Assembly: GCA_020637335.1 (NCBI GenBank)
Contig: JACJWC010000013.1
Span: forward strand, 62,001-126,000
Direction: 5' to 3'
Length of the DNA: 64,000 bases
Origin: Acidobacteriota bacterium
Lineage (GTDB): Bacteria > Acidobacteriota > Holophagae > Acanthopleuribacterales > Acanthopleuribacteraceae
Shown here: piece by piece, positions 25,839 to 35,112 of the stretch
Layout: the number at the start of each line of letters is the position of its first letter
How positions within the stretch are numbered: the first letter of the stretch is position 1
Position numbers and translations under genes: made by a program
Notes under the pieces: generated by a model
What the model was told of the DNA's origin: nothing
The model's input: the letters and a program-made list of their open reading frames with translations, nothing else
Databases searched by the model: none

Positions 25839-26917
25839 GTGGTTTTGCTCCCTTCAGCTTCGGTTTCCGTCTTTTTGGTTTCAATGACTACCACTTCACT
25901 GCCTTCGCGCAAGTTGCGTTGGCCTTTAACCACAATTTGGGAGGCCGGATCGAGACCCGAGATGATTTCGGTCCAACCGCTTTCAACAATGCCTAATTCG
26001 ACCGCCTGCTTGCGGGCTTTATTACCATCCAGAACATACACAAAATGACCGCTTGGCTCTTCAATAACTGCGCTGGAGTTGACCAACATGGCGTTATCGC
26101 GTTTAAGGGTCAGAATGCGAACCTTAGCGAAATCGCCCGGGCGGATACCGTTCGGGTACTGATGAACTTCGGCTGTGACTTTGACCGTACCGGTTTCTTC
26201 TTCAACGATAGGGCTGACCAGACTGATTTCGCCCGTAAATGCGGGGTAAGGCGTCACTTCAATTTCAACTTTTTGCCCGACTTTGATTTGGGCCATGCGG
26301 TTGGAAGGTAGGTAGATTTTGAGTAAAAGCGGGTCCGTATCCATGATTTGGAACAGTTCGATTCCGGGCGTAATATTGGCACCGACATCCACCTGGCGAC
26401 GGACAATTTTTCCGGAGAATGGGGCTGTAATGACGGTATAACTCAAGCTGAGTTCAGCTTGATTCAGATCAGCTTGTGCCTTTTCCAAATTGTGCTTGAC
26501 CAAATCAAATTCCTGGTCGGCCAAAACGCCCATTTCTTTCATGCGCTGTTTGCGATCGTATTCGGTTTGCGCTTGGTTGAGGGCAATTTGCGCTTGTTCC
26601 AGACGGATTTTCAAATCGTCATCTTCCAGCTTGAGCAGGATGTCTTCCTTCTCAACCGCATCGCCTTCTTCCTTGAAGATCTGGCGAACAATACCCGTTG
26701 TGCGAGAGCGAATTTCTGCTCGTGCTTCAGGTTGCAGGGTAGAGGTCGTGGCAAAGTAGCTGGTGGCCGGTCCAATTTTGACAGGGCTGACGGCTACCGG
26801 TACTTTCTCCATTTTGGGCGGGCCGCCTTGTGCTTTTTGGTTGGCATCGGCTTTGTTACAAGCCACGGTGCCCAAAATTAAGAATCCGCAGGTAGCCAGG
26901 TGTGTTATCCGCATCAT
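25835..26917 (-). CDS. RND periplasmic adaptor, likely lipoprotein
   Basis: A 360-residue HlyD/AcrA-type membrane fusion protein. The signal ends in GTVAC, a lipobox-like site, so it is probably lipid-anchored in the inner membrane. A barrel-sandwich half-motif (PEARAEIRSRTTGIV) is followed by a coiled-coil hairpin (~95-155), the second half (VITAPFSGKIVRR), then beta-barrel and membrane-proximal domains. It links the two RND pumps encoded directly downstream to an outer-membrane channel encoded elsewhere. The gene is divergent from the YeiH-like gene. Confidence 0.94.
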   Translation of the reverse strand: MMRITHLATCGFLILGTVACNKADANQKAQGGPPKMEKVPVAVSPVKIGPATSYFATTSTLQPEARAEIRSRTTGIVRQIFKEEGDAVEKEDILLKLEDDDLKIRLEQAQIALNQAQTEYDRKQRMKEMGVLADQEFDLVKHNLEKAQADLNQAELSLSYTVITAPFSGKIVRRQVDVGANITPGIELFQIMDTDPLLLKIYLPSNRMAQIKVGQKVEIEVTPYPAFTGEISLVSPIVEEETGTVKVTAEVHQYPNGIRPGDFAKVRILTLKRDNAMLVNSSAVIEEPSGHFVYVLDGNKARKQAVELGIVESGWTEIISGLDPASQIVVKGQRNLREGSEVVVIETKKTETEAEGSKTT

Positions 26918-26987
26918 TTTTTTCCTATCCGATCGAAAAGGTTACACGTTTCGCGCTTACGGTCCATACGCAACGATCTCCTAAAAG

Positions 26988-27018
26988 TTCGCCGCGTTCT
27001 GGCGAAAACTTAAGTTTT
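26988..27018. promoter_or_regulatory. Inverted repeats in the divergent RND / YeiH control region
   Basis: TTCGCC-N7-GGCGAA (26988-27006) is joined directly to the perfect 14-bp palindrome AAAACTTAAGTTTT (27005-27018). The spot lies between two divergent genes, 71 bp from the adaptor start and 66 bp from the YeiH-like start. Operator role is inferred; no local regulator gene. Confidence 0.4.
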
Positions 27019-27083
27019 TTCAGCACAAAAGGTTGGGCGAATGGATAGGCTTTATTACAATAGCGGCCGACGTGAGGGGCAAA

Positions 27084-28118
27084 ATGCAAAAAATGAATCG
27101 ATGGGCACAAGTGGGTGCCGTTCTGCCCGGGCTGGGCTTGGTTGCGGCTTTAACCGCCCTATGTGTGTGGGTTCATCCGTTTTTACCGGAATCGGCTCGT
27201 GAAATCTTCGGCTTGACCTTGATGGCCATCAGCCTGGGTTTGTTGATAGGCAACTTGACCGAAATCCCTGTTAGCCTGCGACCCGGAATTCGCTTCTCCT
27301 TTCAAACCTTGCTCAAGGTGGCGATTGTGCTGCTGGGCTGCAAAGTATCTTTTGTGAAATTTCAAGCGCTGGGCTGGTCAGTACTGGGATTGGTCCTGTT
27401 TCTGATGACGAGCATTCTCCTGTTGGTCCATTTTATGGGCCGGCGGGTCAAAGTCAGTGATCGGTTGAGTGTCCTTTTAGGCGTTGGCACGGCCGTGTGC
27501 GGGAACACCGCTATTTCGGCAGCGGCACCGGTGATTGGCGCCACCGATGAGGAAGTCTCTTTTGCCATCGCCACCAATACGTTGTTTGGCACGTTGGCCC
27601 TCTTTATCTATCCTTTTGTTGCGCATCTCCTGGGCTTGACGGACCCTCAATTTGGGATCTGGGCCGGCAGTGCGATCAACGATACGTCCCAGGTGGTTGC
27701 TGCTGGGTTTGCTTACAGTGCCATTGCGGGTGAAATGGCGACGACGGTTAAATTGGCGCGCAATAGTCTGATGGGCGTTGTCTTGGTTATATTGAGTCTG
27801 CGTTTTGGAAAAACCCAATCCACTCACCCGCTCAAACGCATTTTTGTTGGCGTTCCGTGGTTTGTATGGGGTTTTGTTGGCATGGCGGTGCTGGGTTATT
27901 TGGGATGGATCCAAAAGGTAAGCGGCCTGGAGTCGCTGTTAGGTCAGGCCATAAAAATATTGATTCCGATGGCATTACTTGCGGTGGGATTACAAACCCG
28001 CTTCCAAAACTTGAAGCAGCTTGGGGTTCGGCCTTTGATGATTGGATTTGTTGCGGGCCTCTTCTCGGCCATGGTCAGTTTGGGTCTTTTAATCTGGGCG
28101 GATCTGGGTATGGGTTAA
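27084..28118 (+). CDS. YeiH/PSE-type membrane protein (putative sulfate exporter family)
   Basis: Start taken at ATG 27084, where GAGGGG stands four bases before it; the frame is open to 27033 without a ribosome site. The 344-residue product has about ten hydrophobic segments. Family landmarks are LLGCKVSF, GTAVCGNTAISAAAPVIGA and GIWAGSAINDTSQVVAAG, typical of the UPF0324/YeiH group. Transport function in this family is assigned mostly by annotation. The stop is inside a weak hairpin (TGGGTT/AACCCA, 28111-28127), a possible terminator. Confidence 0.87.
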   Translation: MQKMNRWAQVGAVLPGLGLVAALTALCVWVHPFLPESAREIFGLTLMAISLGLLIGNLTEIPVSLRPGIRFSFQTLLKVAIVLLGCKVSFVKFQALGWSVLGLVLFLMTSILLLVHFMGRRVKVSDRLSVLLGVGTAVCGNTAISAAAPVIGATDEEVSFAIATNTLFGTLALFIYPFVAHLLGLTDPQFGIWAGSAINDTSQVVAAGFAYSAIAGEMATTVKLARNSLMGVVLVILSLRFGKTQSTHPLKRIFVGVPWFVWGFVGMAVLGYLGWIQKVSGLESLLGQAIKILIPMALLAVGLQTRFQNLKQLGVRPLMIGFVAGLFSAMVSLGLLIWADLGMG

Positions 28119-28486
28119 CAAAACCCACCCGAAAAAGCGCCAGAAAACGAGCCCAAAGCGTGGAGATCTAACTCAATCTGCAAATTGATAAAGTATTGGA
28201 ACTATTACTTTACGAAAACTTTGCTGCTCGCTTTCTTCTGTATCGGGAAGGGTTTGCGATTCGAACACCTGGCTGGGCTGAAAAATTTCAAAAAATCTGT
28301 TGGGAATTGGCCCATTTTGCGGGATCATGGAGGTGGATGGGACCTTTCGGTCGAGGCAGTTGCCTCCCGGGCCTTTTCCCCTGATTACTACCTCATCATG
28401 ATGGAACCTGCTTGGCCATTTCACAAAGCTGGCAACTCGGTGCTTTACCCTCTGGTTTCAGAGGCGGCGGTTAGGATGCGTGTCAA
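28119..28486. other. Gene-free 368-bp stretch before the sensor kinase
   Basis: Frames open here on both strands (for example 28185-28490 on +, ending in TTGA at the kinase start), but none has a recognisable domain or a good ribosome site. It most likely holds the kinase promoter and leader. No clear repeat is seen. Confidence 0.5.
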
Positions 28487-31400
28487 TTGACTTTTGTTTT
28501 GTTCGCTCTCCTTATCAGTCCTTATGATTGGTCGGCCAGTTTCCGATTCGAATCGTTCTCCGTTCTGGATGGTCTATCTCACAATGACATTTACGCCATT
28601 AAACGGGATCGGCTCGGTTTCCTTTGGGTGGCGACGGCTGACGGGTTGAATCGTTTTGATGGTCAGAAGTGGACGCTCTATCGCCATGCGGCCAATGACC
28701 CCTACTCCTTGCCGGATAGTTATATTCAGTGCCTGGAAATGGATGCCAGCGGCCGATTGTGGGTCGGAACTCAATACGGTGGCCTTTGTTTGTACGATCC
28801 GGATGAGGACCGCTTTGAGACCAAGGTTTTGCAGAACCCGGAAACGCAACAATCTATTTCAAATGTGACTGCTTTGCGCTGGGTCGGCGACCAACTGTGG
28901 GTCGGGACGGAACATTATGGGTTGTTTATTTTTGACCAGAAGGAGCAGAAGCTCATTCGACCAGAAGGATTTGAGGCCTATACCCGCGACAAGGTGGAAT
29001 GTATTAGCCCGCTGGTAGGCCCTTATGTCTATGTGGGAACCCGGCTCAATGGCCTCATGCGCCTGGACTACAAAAAAGGCGGCTTGTCCCAAGTGTTTGA
29101 TCCGCAAAATGGCGCGCTGCCTGCCCGCCATATCTGGTCGGTTTGGGTTGATTCCGATGGTACGGTTTGGGTTGGGACGAAAGTCGGTCTCCTGCGCAAG
29201 GCGGCGAACGAAAATGATTTTCAGCGGGTTCAAGGTTCAGAAACGCTAGGTTTCCCCATTGAGAGCCTGGCCCGCGATACGCAGCATCGATTATGGGTTG
29301 GAACCCGCGGCGGTGGCCTTTTTTTATGTCCGGAAGAAACGGAATTGGGTTGTGATTGGCGCTCGGTTGCTGAATTTGGTTTTCCTGAAGAGTTTGTGAC
29401 CGACATTTATGCGGACAATTCGGGCCTGTTGTGGATAGGTACCTACCAAGGTGGTCTTTACAAGTTGGGACGCTCCCAAGAAGGGTTCGATCATTACCTG
29501 CATGCCAAAGGAATTAGCCAACGTCCGTCCGTAAATAAGGTTCGCGATATAGAAGAAGACGGCCAGGGCCGACTTTGGATGGCGACTTTGGGTGGTGTTT
29601 CCATGATGGACGCCAATCACCAGAACCTGATTGAAGTGGACCTCGCCCAATGGGGTATGGATGAGGAAGCCGGGCTCAGCTTACTAGCTCACCCCGATGG
29701 GGGCATGCTTGTAGCGCTTGATCAGGGCCAAGTTTGGTTGGTGGATAAGCAAGCACCCGCACGCCGCCTAGATAGCCTTTTCCCTAATCTGGATCCCAAG
29801 CAAATTGAAAATGTGGCGACCATGATTTGGGATCATCACGGCCGACTTTGGTTGGGTTCTCTCAAAAATGGCTTGACCGTTTTAGATCCGGCCACTGGGC
29901 AGGTCGATCAGATTGAAATGTTTAACGGTGACCCGCTCGGCAAATCCATTAACGTTTTGTTTGCCGATTCACAGCATCGATATTGGGTCTCCTCCGAAAA
30001 AGGACTGCATGTCTTGGATAGCGAATTTCAGCCCATTATGAAATTCAGCACGTATGTATTGGACCTTGCCACACAATTACCCTCCAACGGCGTATTTGCC
30101 ATTGCTGAACTGGATCAGACGCTGTGGCTGGGAACATCGGGTGGCTTGTGTCAGATCCGTCCGATCCCCAATGGCAAAAAGTGGCCGGTCAACCCTGTTC
30201 CACTGCCCGGCATTAAGGACTTGACCGTTTACGGTCTGATTCCCGCCCAAAATGGCATGTGGCTGGGTACAAACCAAGGGCTCGTTTTCTGTTCACCTCA
30301 CGACACGCGCATTAAACATTACACCTATTCGGATGGGATTCAAGGCGATTTGTTCAGCTCCCATGCTGCGCATAAAGGGGCCGACGGTCGGCTCTATTTT
30401 GGTGGCAGTAATGGGGTTACGGCTTTTTTTCCCGATCGTTTGCACATGCGTACCGAACCGCCTTCGATCGCTTTATCCGAGTTTCAGATTAATCAGAAAA
30501 CGGTGCCGCTCCACCACTACCTGAAAAACGAAAACCTGCTCCTGCTTCAACCGGACCAAAATTTCCTGCATTTTCGTGTGGCTGCGCTTGATCTGGTTGC
30601 CCCCGAAAAAAATGTGTTTCGCGCCAAATTACACGGCTGGGACGAAGATTGGTTTGAGTTCCGCGGACGCTGCGATCTCGATTACCGCAAGCTGGGTTCG
30701 GGCACCTACCAATTGGAGGTCTATGCGGCCAATGACCATGGGTTCTGGGCAACCAAACCGTATTCACTGAACATCCAGGTCCTGCCTTACTTTTATCAAA
30801 GCTGGTGGTTCCGCGGACTGATTTTATTATTTACAGCGATTGGCGGTCACTACTCCATTCGTTTTGGCCGGCGGTTCCTCAAATCCTTTTTGCGCTGGCG
30901 CCGGGCCATCTATATCGGCCCCTATCGCGTGCTCGAAACCATTGGCAAAGGCGGAATGGGAACGGTGTACAAAGCTATCCACAGTCAGAACAAACGTCAG
31001 GTTGCGATTAAGATTTTTGATCTAAAAGGCAACGAAAGTCGCATCCGACGGTTTTCCCAAGAAAGTCTTGCCTGTGAACGCATTGATCATCCCAATGTAA
31101 TTAAGATTTATGACCGGGGTCAACACGAGGGCCGTCCTTTTTATTGCATGGAGTTGTGTGAAGGTAAATCCTTGCGCCAATGTATTCAAGAGCGCAATAT
31201 TTCCACTGGCGCTGCGTTGATGTTGTACCGCGTGTTATTGGAAACCATTCGGGCCGTTCACACATGTGGTGTTTTACACCGCGACTTGAAGCCAGACAAC
31301 ATCATGATTCTCAATGGTTTGGACCTGCGCAAATTATTACCAACCCCCGATAGTCTGACCCTGATCCGCCAGAACACAAAAATTTTGGATTTTGGTTTGG

Positions 31401-31783
31401 CCAAGTTGTTCGGAGAAGAACACATCACCAAAACAGGCGATATGTTGGGCACGGTCTCCTATTTGCCGCCCGAATATTTGGCTGGAGAGGAATCCCATCA
31501 CGAAAGTTTCGACTTCTACGCGTTGGGCATCATCCTTTACGAAATGCTGACCGCACGTGCGCCTTATGAAGGCAATGCCATCATGGAAATTATTTTCGCC
31601 ATTTTCAATAAGCCGGCGACCCCACCCGCCGTTTCGGTTCCGCATATTCCGGGCGCCATCTCCGAGTTTTGTTTGGACATAATTCAAAAAGATGTCCATC
31701 ACCGTCTGACTGATCCGGACGAAATTCTAGCCAAACTCGACGAAATCCTCGGCTTTTCGGCCGAAGAAGAAGCTGCCAGCTAA
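28487..31783 (+). CDS. Beta-propeller sensor fused to Ser/Thr protein kinase
   Basis: A 1098-residue membrane receptor. After a signal-like N-terminus (TTG start 28487, AGGA 11 nt before) come at least ten two-component-regulator propeller (Reg_prop) blades with L-W-[VIL]-G-T motifs (~residues 15-640), then a Y_Y_Y domain (~690-765), one membrane segment (~775-795), and a cytoplasmic Hanks-type kinase. The kinase has all landmarks: GKGGMGTVY (~818), VAIKIF, HRDLKPDN (~930), DFGLAK (~967), and a PPEY activation-loop end. In hybrid two-component systems this periplasmic module usually drives a histidine kinase; here the output is Ser/Thr phosphorylation. Ligand may be a polysaccharide fragment, by analogy. 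Convergent with the mutase gene, stops overlapping by 4 bp. Confidence 0.94.
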   Translation: MTFVLFALLISPYDWSASFRFESFSVLDGLSHNDIYAIKRDRLGFLWVATADGLNRFDGQKWTLYRHAANDPYSLPDSYIQCLEMDASGRLWVGTQYGGLCLYDPDEDRFETKVLQNPETQQSISNVTALRWVGDQLWVGTEHYGLFIFDQKEQKLIRPEGFEAYTRDKVECISPLVGPYVYVGTRLNGLMRLDYKKGGLSQVFDPQNGALPARHIWSVWVDSDGTVWVGTKVGLLRKAANENDFQRVQGSETLGFPIESLARDTQHRLWVGTRGGGLFLCPEETELGCDWRSVAEFGFPEEFVTDIYADNSGLLWIGTYQGGLYKLGRSQEGFDHYLHAKGISQRPSVNKVRDIEEDGQGRLWMATLGGVSMMDANHQNLIEVDLAQWGMDEEAGLSLLAHPDGGMLVALDQGQVWLVDKQAPARRLDSLFPNLDPKQIENVATMIWDHHGRLWLGSLKNGLTVLDPATGQVDQIEMFNGDPLGKSINVLFADSQHRYWVSSEKGLHVLDSEFQPIMKFSTYVLDLATQLPSNGVFAIAELDQTLWLGTSGGLCQIRPIPNGKKWPVNPVPLPGIKDLTVYGLIPAQNGMWLGTNQGLVFCSPHDTRIKHYTYSDGIQGDLFSSHAAHKGADGRLYFGGSNGVTAFFPDRLHMRTEPPSIALSEFQINQKTVPLHHYLKNENLLLLQPDQNFLHFRVAALDLVAPEKNVFRAKLHGWDEDWFEFRGRCDLDYRKLGSGTYQLEVYAANDHGFWATKPYSLNIQVLPYFYQSWWFRGLILLFTAIGGHYSIRFGRRFLKSFLRWRRAIYIGPYRVLETIGKGGMGTVYKAIHSQNKRQVAIKIFDLKGNESRIRRFSQESLACERIDHPNVIKIYDRGQHEGRPFYCMELCEGKSLRQCIQERNISTGAALMLYRVLLETIRAVHTCGVLHRDLKPDNIMILNGLDLRKLLPTPDSLTLIRQNTKILDFGLAKLFGEEHITKTGDMLGTVSYLPPEYLAGEESHHESFDFYALGIILYEMLTARAPYEGNAIMEIIFAIFNKPATPPAVSVPHIPGAISEFCLDIIQKDVHHRLTDPDEILAKLDEILGFSAEEEAAS

Positions 31784-33048
31784 AAAAACAGCCGATCGTG
31801 AAATTGGTAGTTGTGTAAAGCCCCCATGTGGTCCAGCACAGCGGCTAAAAATGATTGTGCCGAAATTTGGCCTAACCCGCCGCGGAACGCCTGGCGTTCA
31901 CCAAATTCGCGGCTGTCATCGCGTCGACAGTTTTCGGCCCAGAGCAGGCTTGGTACAGGATCCCCTGTATGCCGTCCCGTATTGGAATCGGTGGTATGGT
32001 CACCGGAAATCGCAATCACCCCGGTAAAATTGCGCAGAGGGTCCAGCGCTTGATCGATGCGCTCCAAAAAATCGCGCTTGCCTTCCGGGTTTAAATCGTG
32101 CGCCAAGGTGTCCGTCGCCTTTATGTGCAAGAATACCAAATCTTTGCGTTCTGTAGCCTGGAGTGCCATTTCGATTTTCTTGGCTAAATCCGTCGTGTGA
32201 GAGGCCGTGAACCGGGGATGGACCACCGTTTCAAAGCCAAATAATCGCGCCAACCCGAGCAAGGTCCCTTCGCCCGAAACCAGGGCTACTTTTAACTTCA
32301 TCAAATTCAGCAGATTAACCAAACGCTGAACTTTGCCGGCACCGCGAATCAACAAGCCATTGGCTTCGGGTAAACCCTGGCGTCGACGAACAGTATTCAC
32401 GGGATGATCGGCCAACAAGCGATGGGCATGGCTCACCAATTGATTCACCAGTTTGGCGGTTTGGACGGCCCCTTTGACCTTTATGCGACGTGCTTGGCAG
32501 GTTAAGGCCCCTAATTCTTCCTGGCCTGCACCTGGGTCCGTATTGGTGATTAATGCGGACAATTGGGGACCTCTGAGGCGACACACTACCCGGTGCTGGG
32601 TTGCTGGTCGAAATTCCACCTGATAGTCCGTACCCAAATCGATTTGGTTTAAAACGGTACACAATTCAGGGACATGCGCCTCGATGCGACCCGCACGACG
32701 ATCCAGAATTTCGAAACGATCAGAAGCCAAACGCACATGCGCCAGATTACAACGCAAGGCCACATCGCCCGGAGCCATATCCAAACCAATGCCGGCCGCT
32801 TCTACGGGGCCGCGTTGCAATTTCTGAGCATCCTCGAGCCGCAATCCCATTAATAGACCTGCACCGATATGGGTACCCACGGGAACCCAGGGTGCAAGAT
32901 GGTTCACCATTCCGGTTAAACCCTGGGCTGCAAAAAAGTCCAGGTTGGGCGTTTCTGCGGCCTCCAATGGTGTTTTTCCATGCAGTCGCGGACTCGGCCG
33001 ATCGCCCAGCCCGTCCAGAATCAAAACGAGGCCTGGCAAAGCAGTCAT
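31780..33048 (-). CDS. apgM: Archaeal-type cofactor-independent phosphoglycerate mutase
   Basis: A 422-residue alkaline-phosphatase-superfamily enzyme of the archaeal iPGM group, which interconverts 3- and 2-phosphoglycerate. Seen: LILDGLGDRP, GKTPLEAAETPNLD, RGPVEAAGIGLDMAPGDVALRCNLA, HIKATDTLAHD and ISGDHTTDSNTGRHTGDPVP, which supply the metal ligands. The position that normally holds the nucleophilic Ser (PGS-type motif) reads VPVGTHIGAG, so the candidate nucleophile is Thr, which is unusual. It may alter activity or indicate a related phosphonate function. ATGA overlap with the kinase-like gene upstream. Confidence 0.85.
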   Translation of the reverse strand: MTALPGLVLILDGLGDRPSPRLHGKTPLEAAETPNLDFFAAQGLTGMVNHLAPWVPVGTHIGAGLLMGLRLEDAQKLQRGPVEAAGIGLDMAPGDVALRCNLAHVRLASDRFEILDRRAGRIEAHVPELCTVLNQIDLGTDYQVEFRPATQHRVVCRLRGPQLSALITNTDPGAGQEELGALTCQARRIKVKGAVQTAKLVNQLVSHAHRLLADHPVNTVRRRQGLPEANGLLIRGAGKVQRLVNLLNLMKLKVALVSGEGTLLGLARLFGFETVVHPRFTASHTTDLAKKIEMALQATERKDLVFLHIKATDTLAHDLNPEGKRDFLERIDQALDPLRNFTGVIAISGDHTTDSNTGRHTGDPVPSLLWAENCRRDDSREFGERQAFRGGLGQISAQSFLAAVLDHMGALHNYQFHDRLFF

Positions 33049-34265
33049 GATATGCCTTTCTTCTCCTGGTGGAAGAGGAGTTCCGGATTGGGTTTAATAA
33101 ATCTTCCTAGAGTTTCGGCTATTGTGTCCATGATTAGTTTCAAAGTTTTTTCCTGATCGTCATTGCCAATGATGGGTACCCCGTAGCGATCCGCCTCCGC
33201 CAACAAAAAATTTTGGACTTTACAGATCGATTCAAAATGGGTGAGATAACGCTCGGCGCGCCGGGAATTGGCCGTTTGACCACGACCGACCAGCTGTTTT
33301 TTGAGGTTTTTGCGTTTGAGCACCGCGAGCAGGAGCGGAATGACGATCGTATCACCGGCGATTTCGGTTTTGGCCATCATTTGTGGATGGATATGAACCC
33401 CTTCGACAATCAAGCTGATTCGCTCCCGTTCGGCCCGTTGCAACACACCTTCGATTCCAATGCCCACGTGACTGGATTGGGTCAGATAACCTTCGATCAA
33501 GTTAGAGAGCCCATCACCCGCACTGGGGTTCAGTTCGGAAAGCGCCTCCCAGGCCGAAAAGGAACTGGTGTGCAAGGTCGGCAACAGCCGTTCTGGGATC
33601 AGGAGCCGCATAATTTCACGCAGCATGTCCGTGCTTTGGGTACGCACGATACTCAATCGATGGGCCAATTCCGCACTGATCGTACTCTTGCCTGAACCCG
33701 TGGTGCCGCCAATCAAAAGCACCAGCGGCCGACCGCTGCGGGCCAAGGCAATCCAAGTAATGTAGCGCTGCGCTACCTCAGGCGGCTCGTTTTGCAGTAA
33801 ATGTTCATAAACCAACTTGGCCAATTGGTTGGACGTAATTTGGCGCTCTTTGCGGGCAAGGATTGTTTTTTCAATATGCGCGCAGATCGCATAACTCTTG
33901 TCGCTACCAAAGGCGCAAAGTTCCATGGATCGGGCCAGCTCGCCCTTGGAAAACGGGCTGGCATGACCGGAAAAATCCGAGACGAGAATGGGGGGCGTGC
34001 CCATGGCGCGCGCTTGGTAACGCGTATGGGCGACTTCCAATTCTTCCAACTTTAGCCTTTGGGCAATCACCCGGCGCAGGTGCTCTGTCGAAACCTCATT
34101 TGCCCCGCCCAAATCCTCGCGAACCCGTGTGGCAATGCTATAAGCCTGATTAAAGTCCAGGCCGACTTCTTGTAAGGAGCGGGTCAATATGCCGCGCAAG
34201 AACGGGAATTCCTGACCTTCTCGGTCCATGACGCGAATTTTGGTGTTTTTGTTAGGTTTGGCCAT
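33045..34265 (-). CDS. 2-phosphoglycerate-kinase-like protein with ATP-cone-like N-terminus
   Basis: Start set at ATG 34265 (MAKPNKNTKIRV); the frame continues to 34316 across the next gene's promoter. In 406 residues there is an N-terminal region like an ATP-cone (~10-95, FLRGILTRSLQEVGLDF), a middle linker, and a P-loop kinase with Walker A GGTTGSGKST (~residue 188), STDMLREIMR and IVEGVHIHP. This is the arrangement of methanogen 2-phosphoglycerate kinase, which makes 2,3-bisphosphoglycerate. It is coupled by ATGA to an archaeal-type mutase acting on the same metabolite, which supports the call. A zeta-toxin-like kinase on another substrate is the alternative. Confidence 0.8.
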   Translation of the reverse strand: MAKPNKNTKIRVMDREGQEFPFLRGILTRSLQEVGLDFNQAYSIATRVREDLGGANEVSTEHLRRVIAQRLKLEELEVAHTRYQARAMGTPPILVSDFSGHASPFSKGELARSMELCAFGSDKSYAICAHIEKTILARKERQITSNQLAKLVYEHLLQNEPPEVAQRYITWIALARSGRPLVLLIGGTTGSGKSTISAELAHRLSIVRTQSTDMLREIMRLLIPERLLPTLHTSSFSAWEALSELNPSAGDGLSNLIEGYLTQSSHVGIGIEGVLQRAERERISLIVEGVHIHPQMMAKTEIAGDTIVIPLLLAVLKRKNLKKQLVGRGQTANSRRAERYLTHFESICKVQNFLLAEADRYGVPIIGNDDQEKTLKLIMDTIAETLGRFIKPNPELLFHQEKKGIS

Positions 34266-34340
34266 GAAAAGGTATCCCGGCTTGTGAAGTCGATCCGCTT
34301 TCGATAGTCTATGCATGAAATTCCCTATTTGAGGAGAGCC

Positions 34341-35063
34341 ATGTCTATTCTTTTCATCTGCCTTTTATGGGCCCAAGCATCCTATCCGGAATCGCCCGGA
34401 TTTAACCATGAGGGATCCGACAGCAAAGCCATAGCACTTGCCGATCAGTGCATGGTCGCCATGGGCGGATATGAAGCCTACAACCAAACCCGTTTTGTCA
34501 GCTGGCGTTTCTTTGGAAAGCGGCTACATGTGTGGGATAAATGGACGGGCGCCCTGCGTTTCGAAAACAAAGACACGCTGGTCCTGATGAATGTCAATTC
34601 CAAACAAGGTCGGGTCTTTAAAGCTGGCCAGGAGGTGACAGATCCCGCAGAACGGGATAAGGCGCTCCAAGATGGTTATGAAGCTTGGATCAATGACAGC
34701 TATTGGGTTTTTATGCCCTACAAATTAAAGGATAGCGGCGTTACTTTGCGTTATGTGGGCGAAGGCCAAATGGCCGATGGTCGGGCTGCCGATATTCTCG
34801 AATTGACCTTTGCCAATGTGGGGGTTACACCGGAAAACAAGTACCACGTCGCGATTGCCAAGGACACGCATTTGGTCGAGGAGTGGTCGTTTTTTGAAAA
34901 GTTTTCGGATGAGAAGCCCGCCTTCACCACACCGTGGTCCAATTGGAAAAAGTACGGGAACATCTTGCTGAGCGACGATAGAGGCAAAGCCAAACACACC
35001 GATCTTCACGTCTACGAAACCTTACCCGAATCGGTTTTCACCGATCCGGCTCCCTGGCCTTGA
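34341..35063 (+). CDS. Secreted protein of unknown function (DUF6503-like?)
   Basis: ATG 34341 is chosen because GAGGAG lies just before it and a signal peptide (SILFICLLWAQASYP) follows; ATG 34311 is also in frame. About 240 residues, all-beta in look, with the run WVFMPYKLKDSGVTLRYVGEG and a C-terminal KKYGNILLSDDRG. These recall an exported family in Bacteroidota that I would tentatively call DUF6503. No catalytic motif is obvious. Promoter region is shared with the divergent 2PGK-like gene. Confidence 0.78.
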   Translation: MSILFICLLWAQASYPESPGFNHEGSDSKAIALADQCMVAMGGYEAYNQTRFVSWRFFGKRLHVWDKWTGALRFENKDTLVLMNVNSKQGRVFKAGQEVTDPAERDKALQDGYEAWINDSYWVFMPYKLKDSGVTLRYVGEGQMADGRAADILELTFANVGVTPENKYHVAIAKDTHLVEEWSFFEKFSDEKPAFTTPWSNWKKYGNILLSDDRGKAKHTDLHVYETLPESVFTDPAPWP

Positions 35064-35097
35064 CTCCGGGTGGCGGCCATTTTGCTTCGAATAGATT

Positions 35098-35112
35098 AGG
35101 AGGTCCTCCCTG
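35098..35112 (+). promoter_or_regulatory. Self-complementary ribosome site
   Basis: AGGAGGTCCTCC (35098-35109) is a perfect 12-bp palindrome that contains a full Shine-Dalgarno and its own complement. It could hide or expose the site in the mRNA (as a dimer or with other RNA). It serves either CTG 35113 or TTG 35119; the spacing favours CTG. Confidence 0.45.

Noticed and set aside
28185..28490. 101-residue ORF overlapping the kinase start by TTGA
   Set aside because: TTG start, no ribosome site and no recognisable pattern; probably leader DNA.
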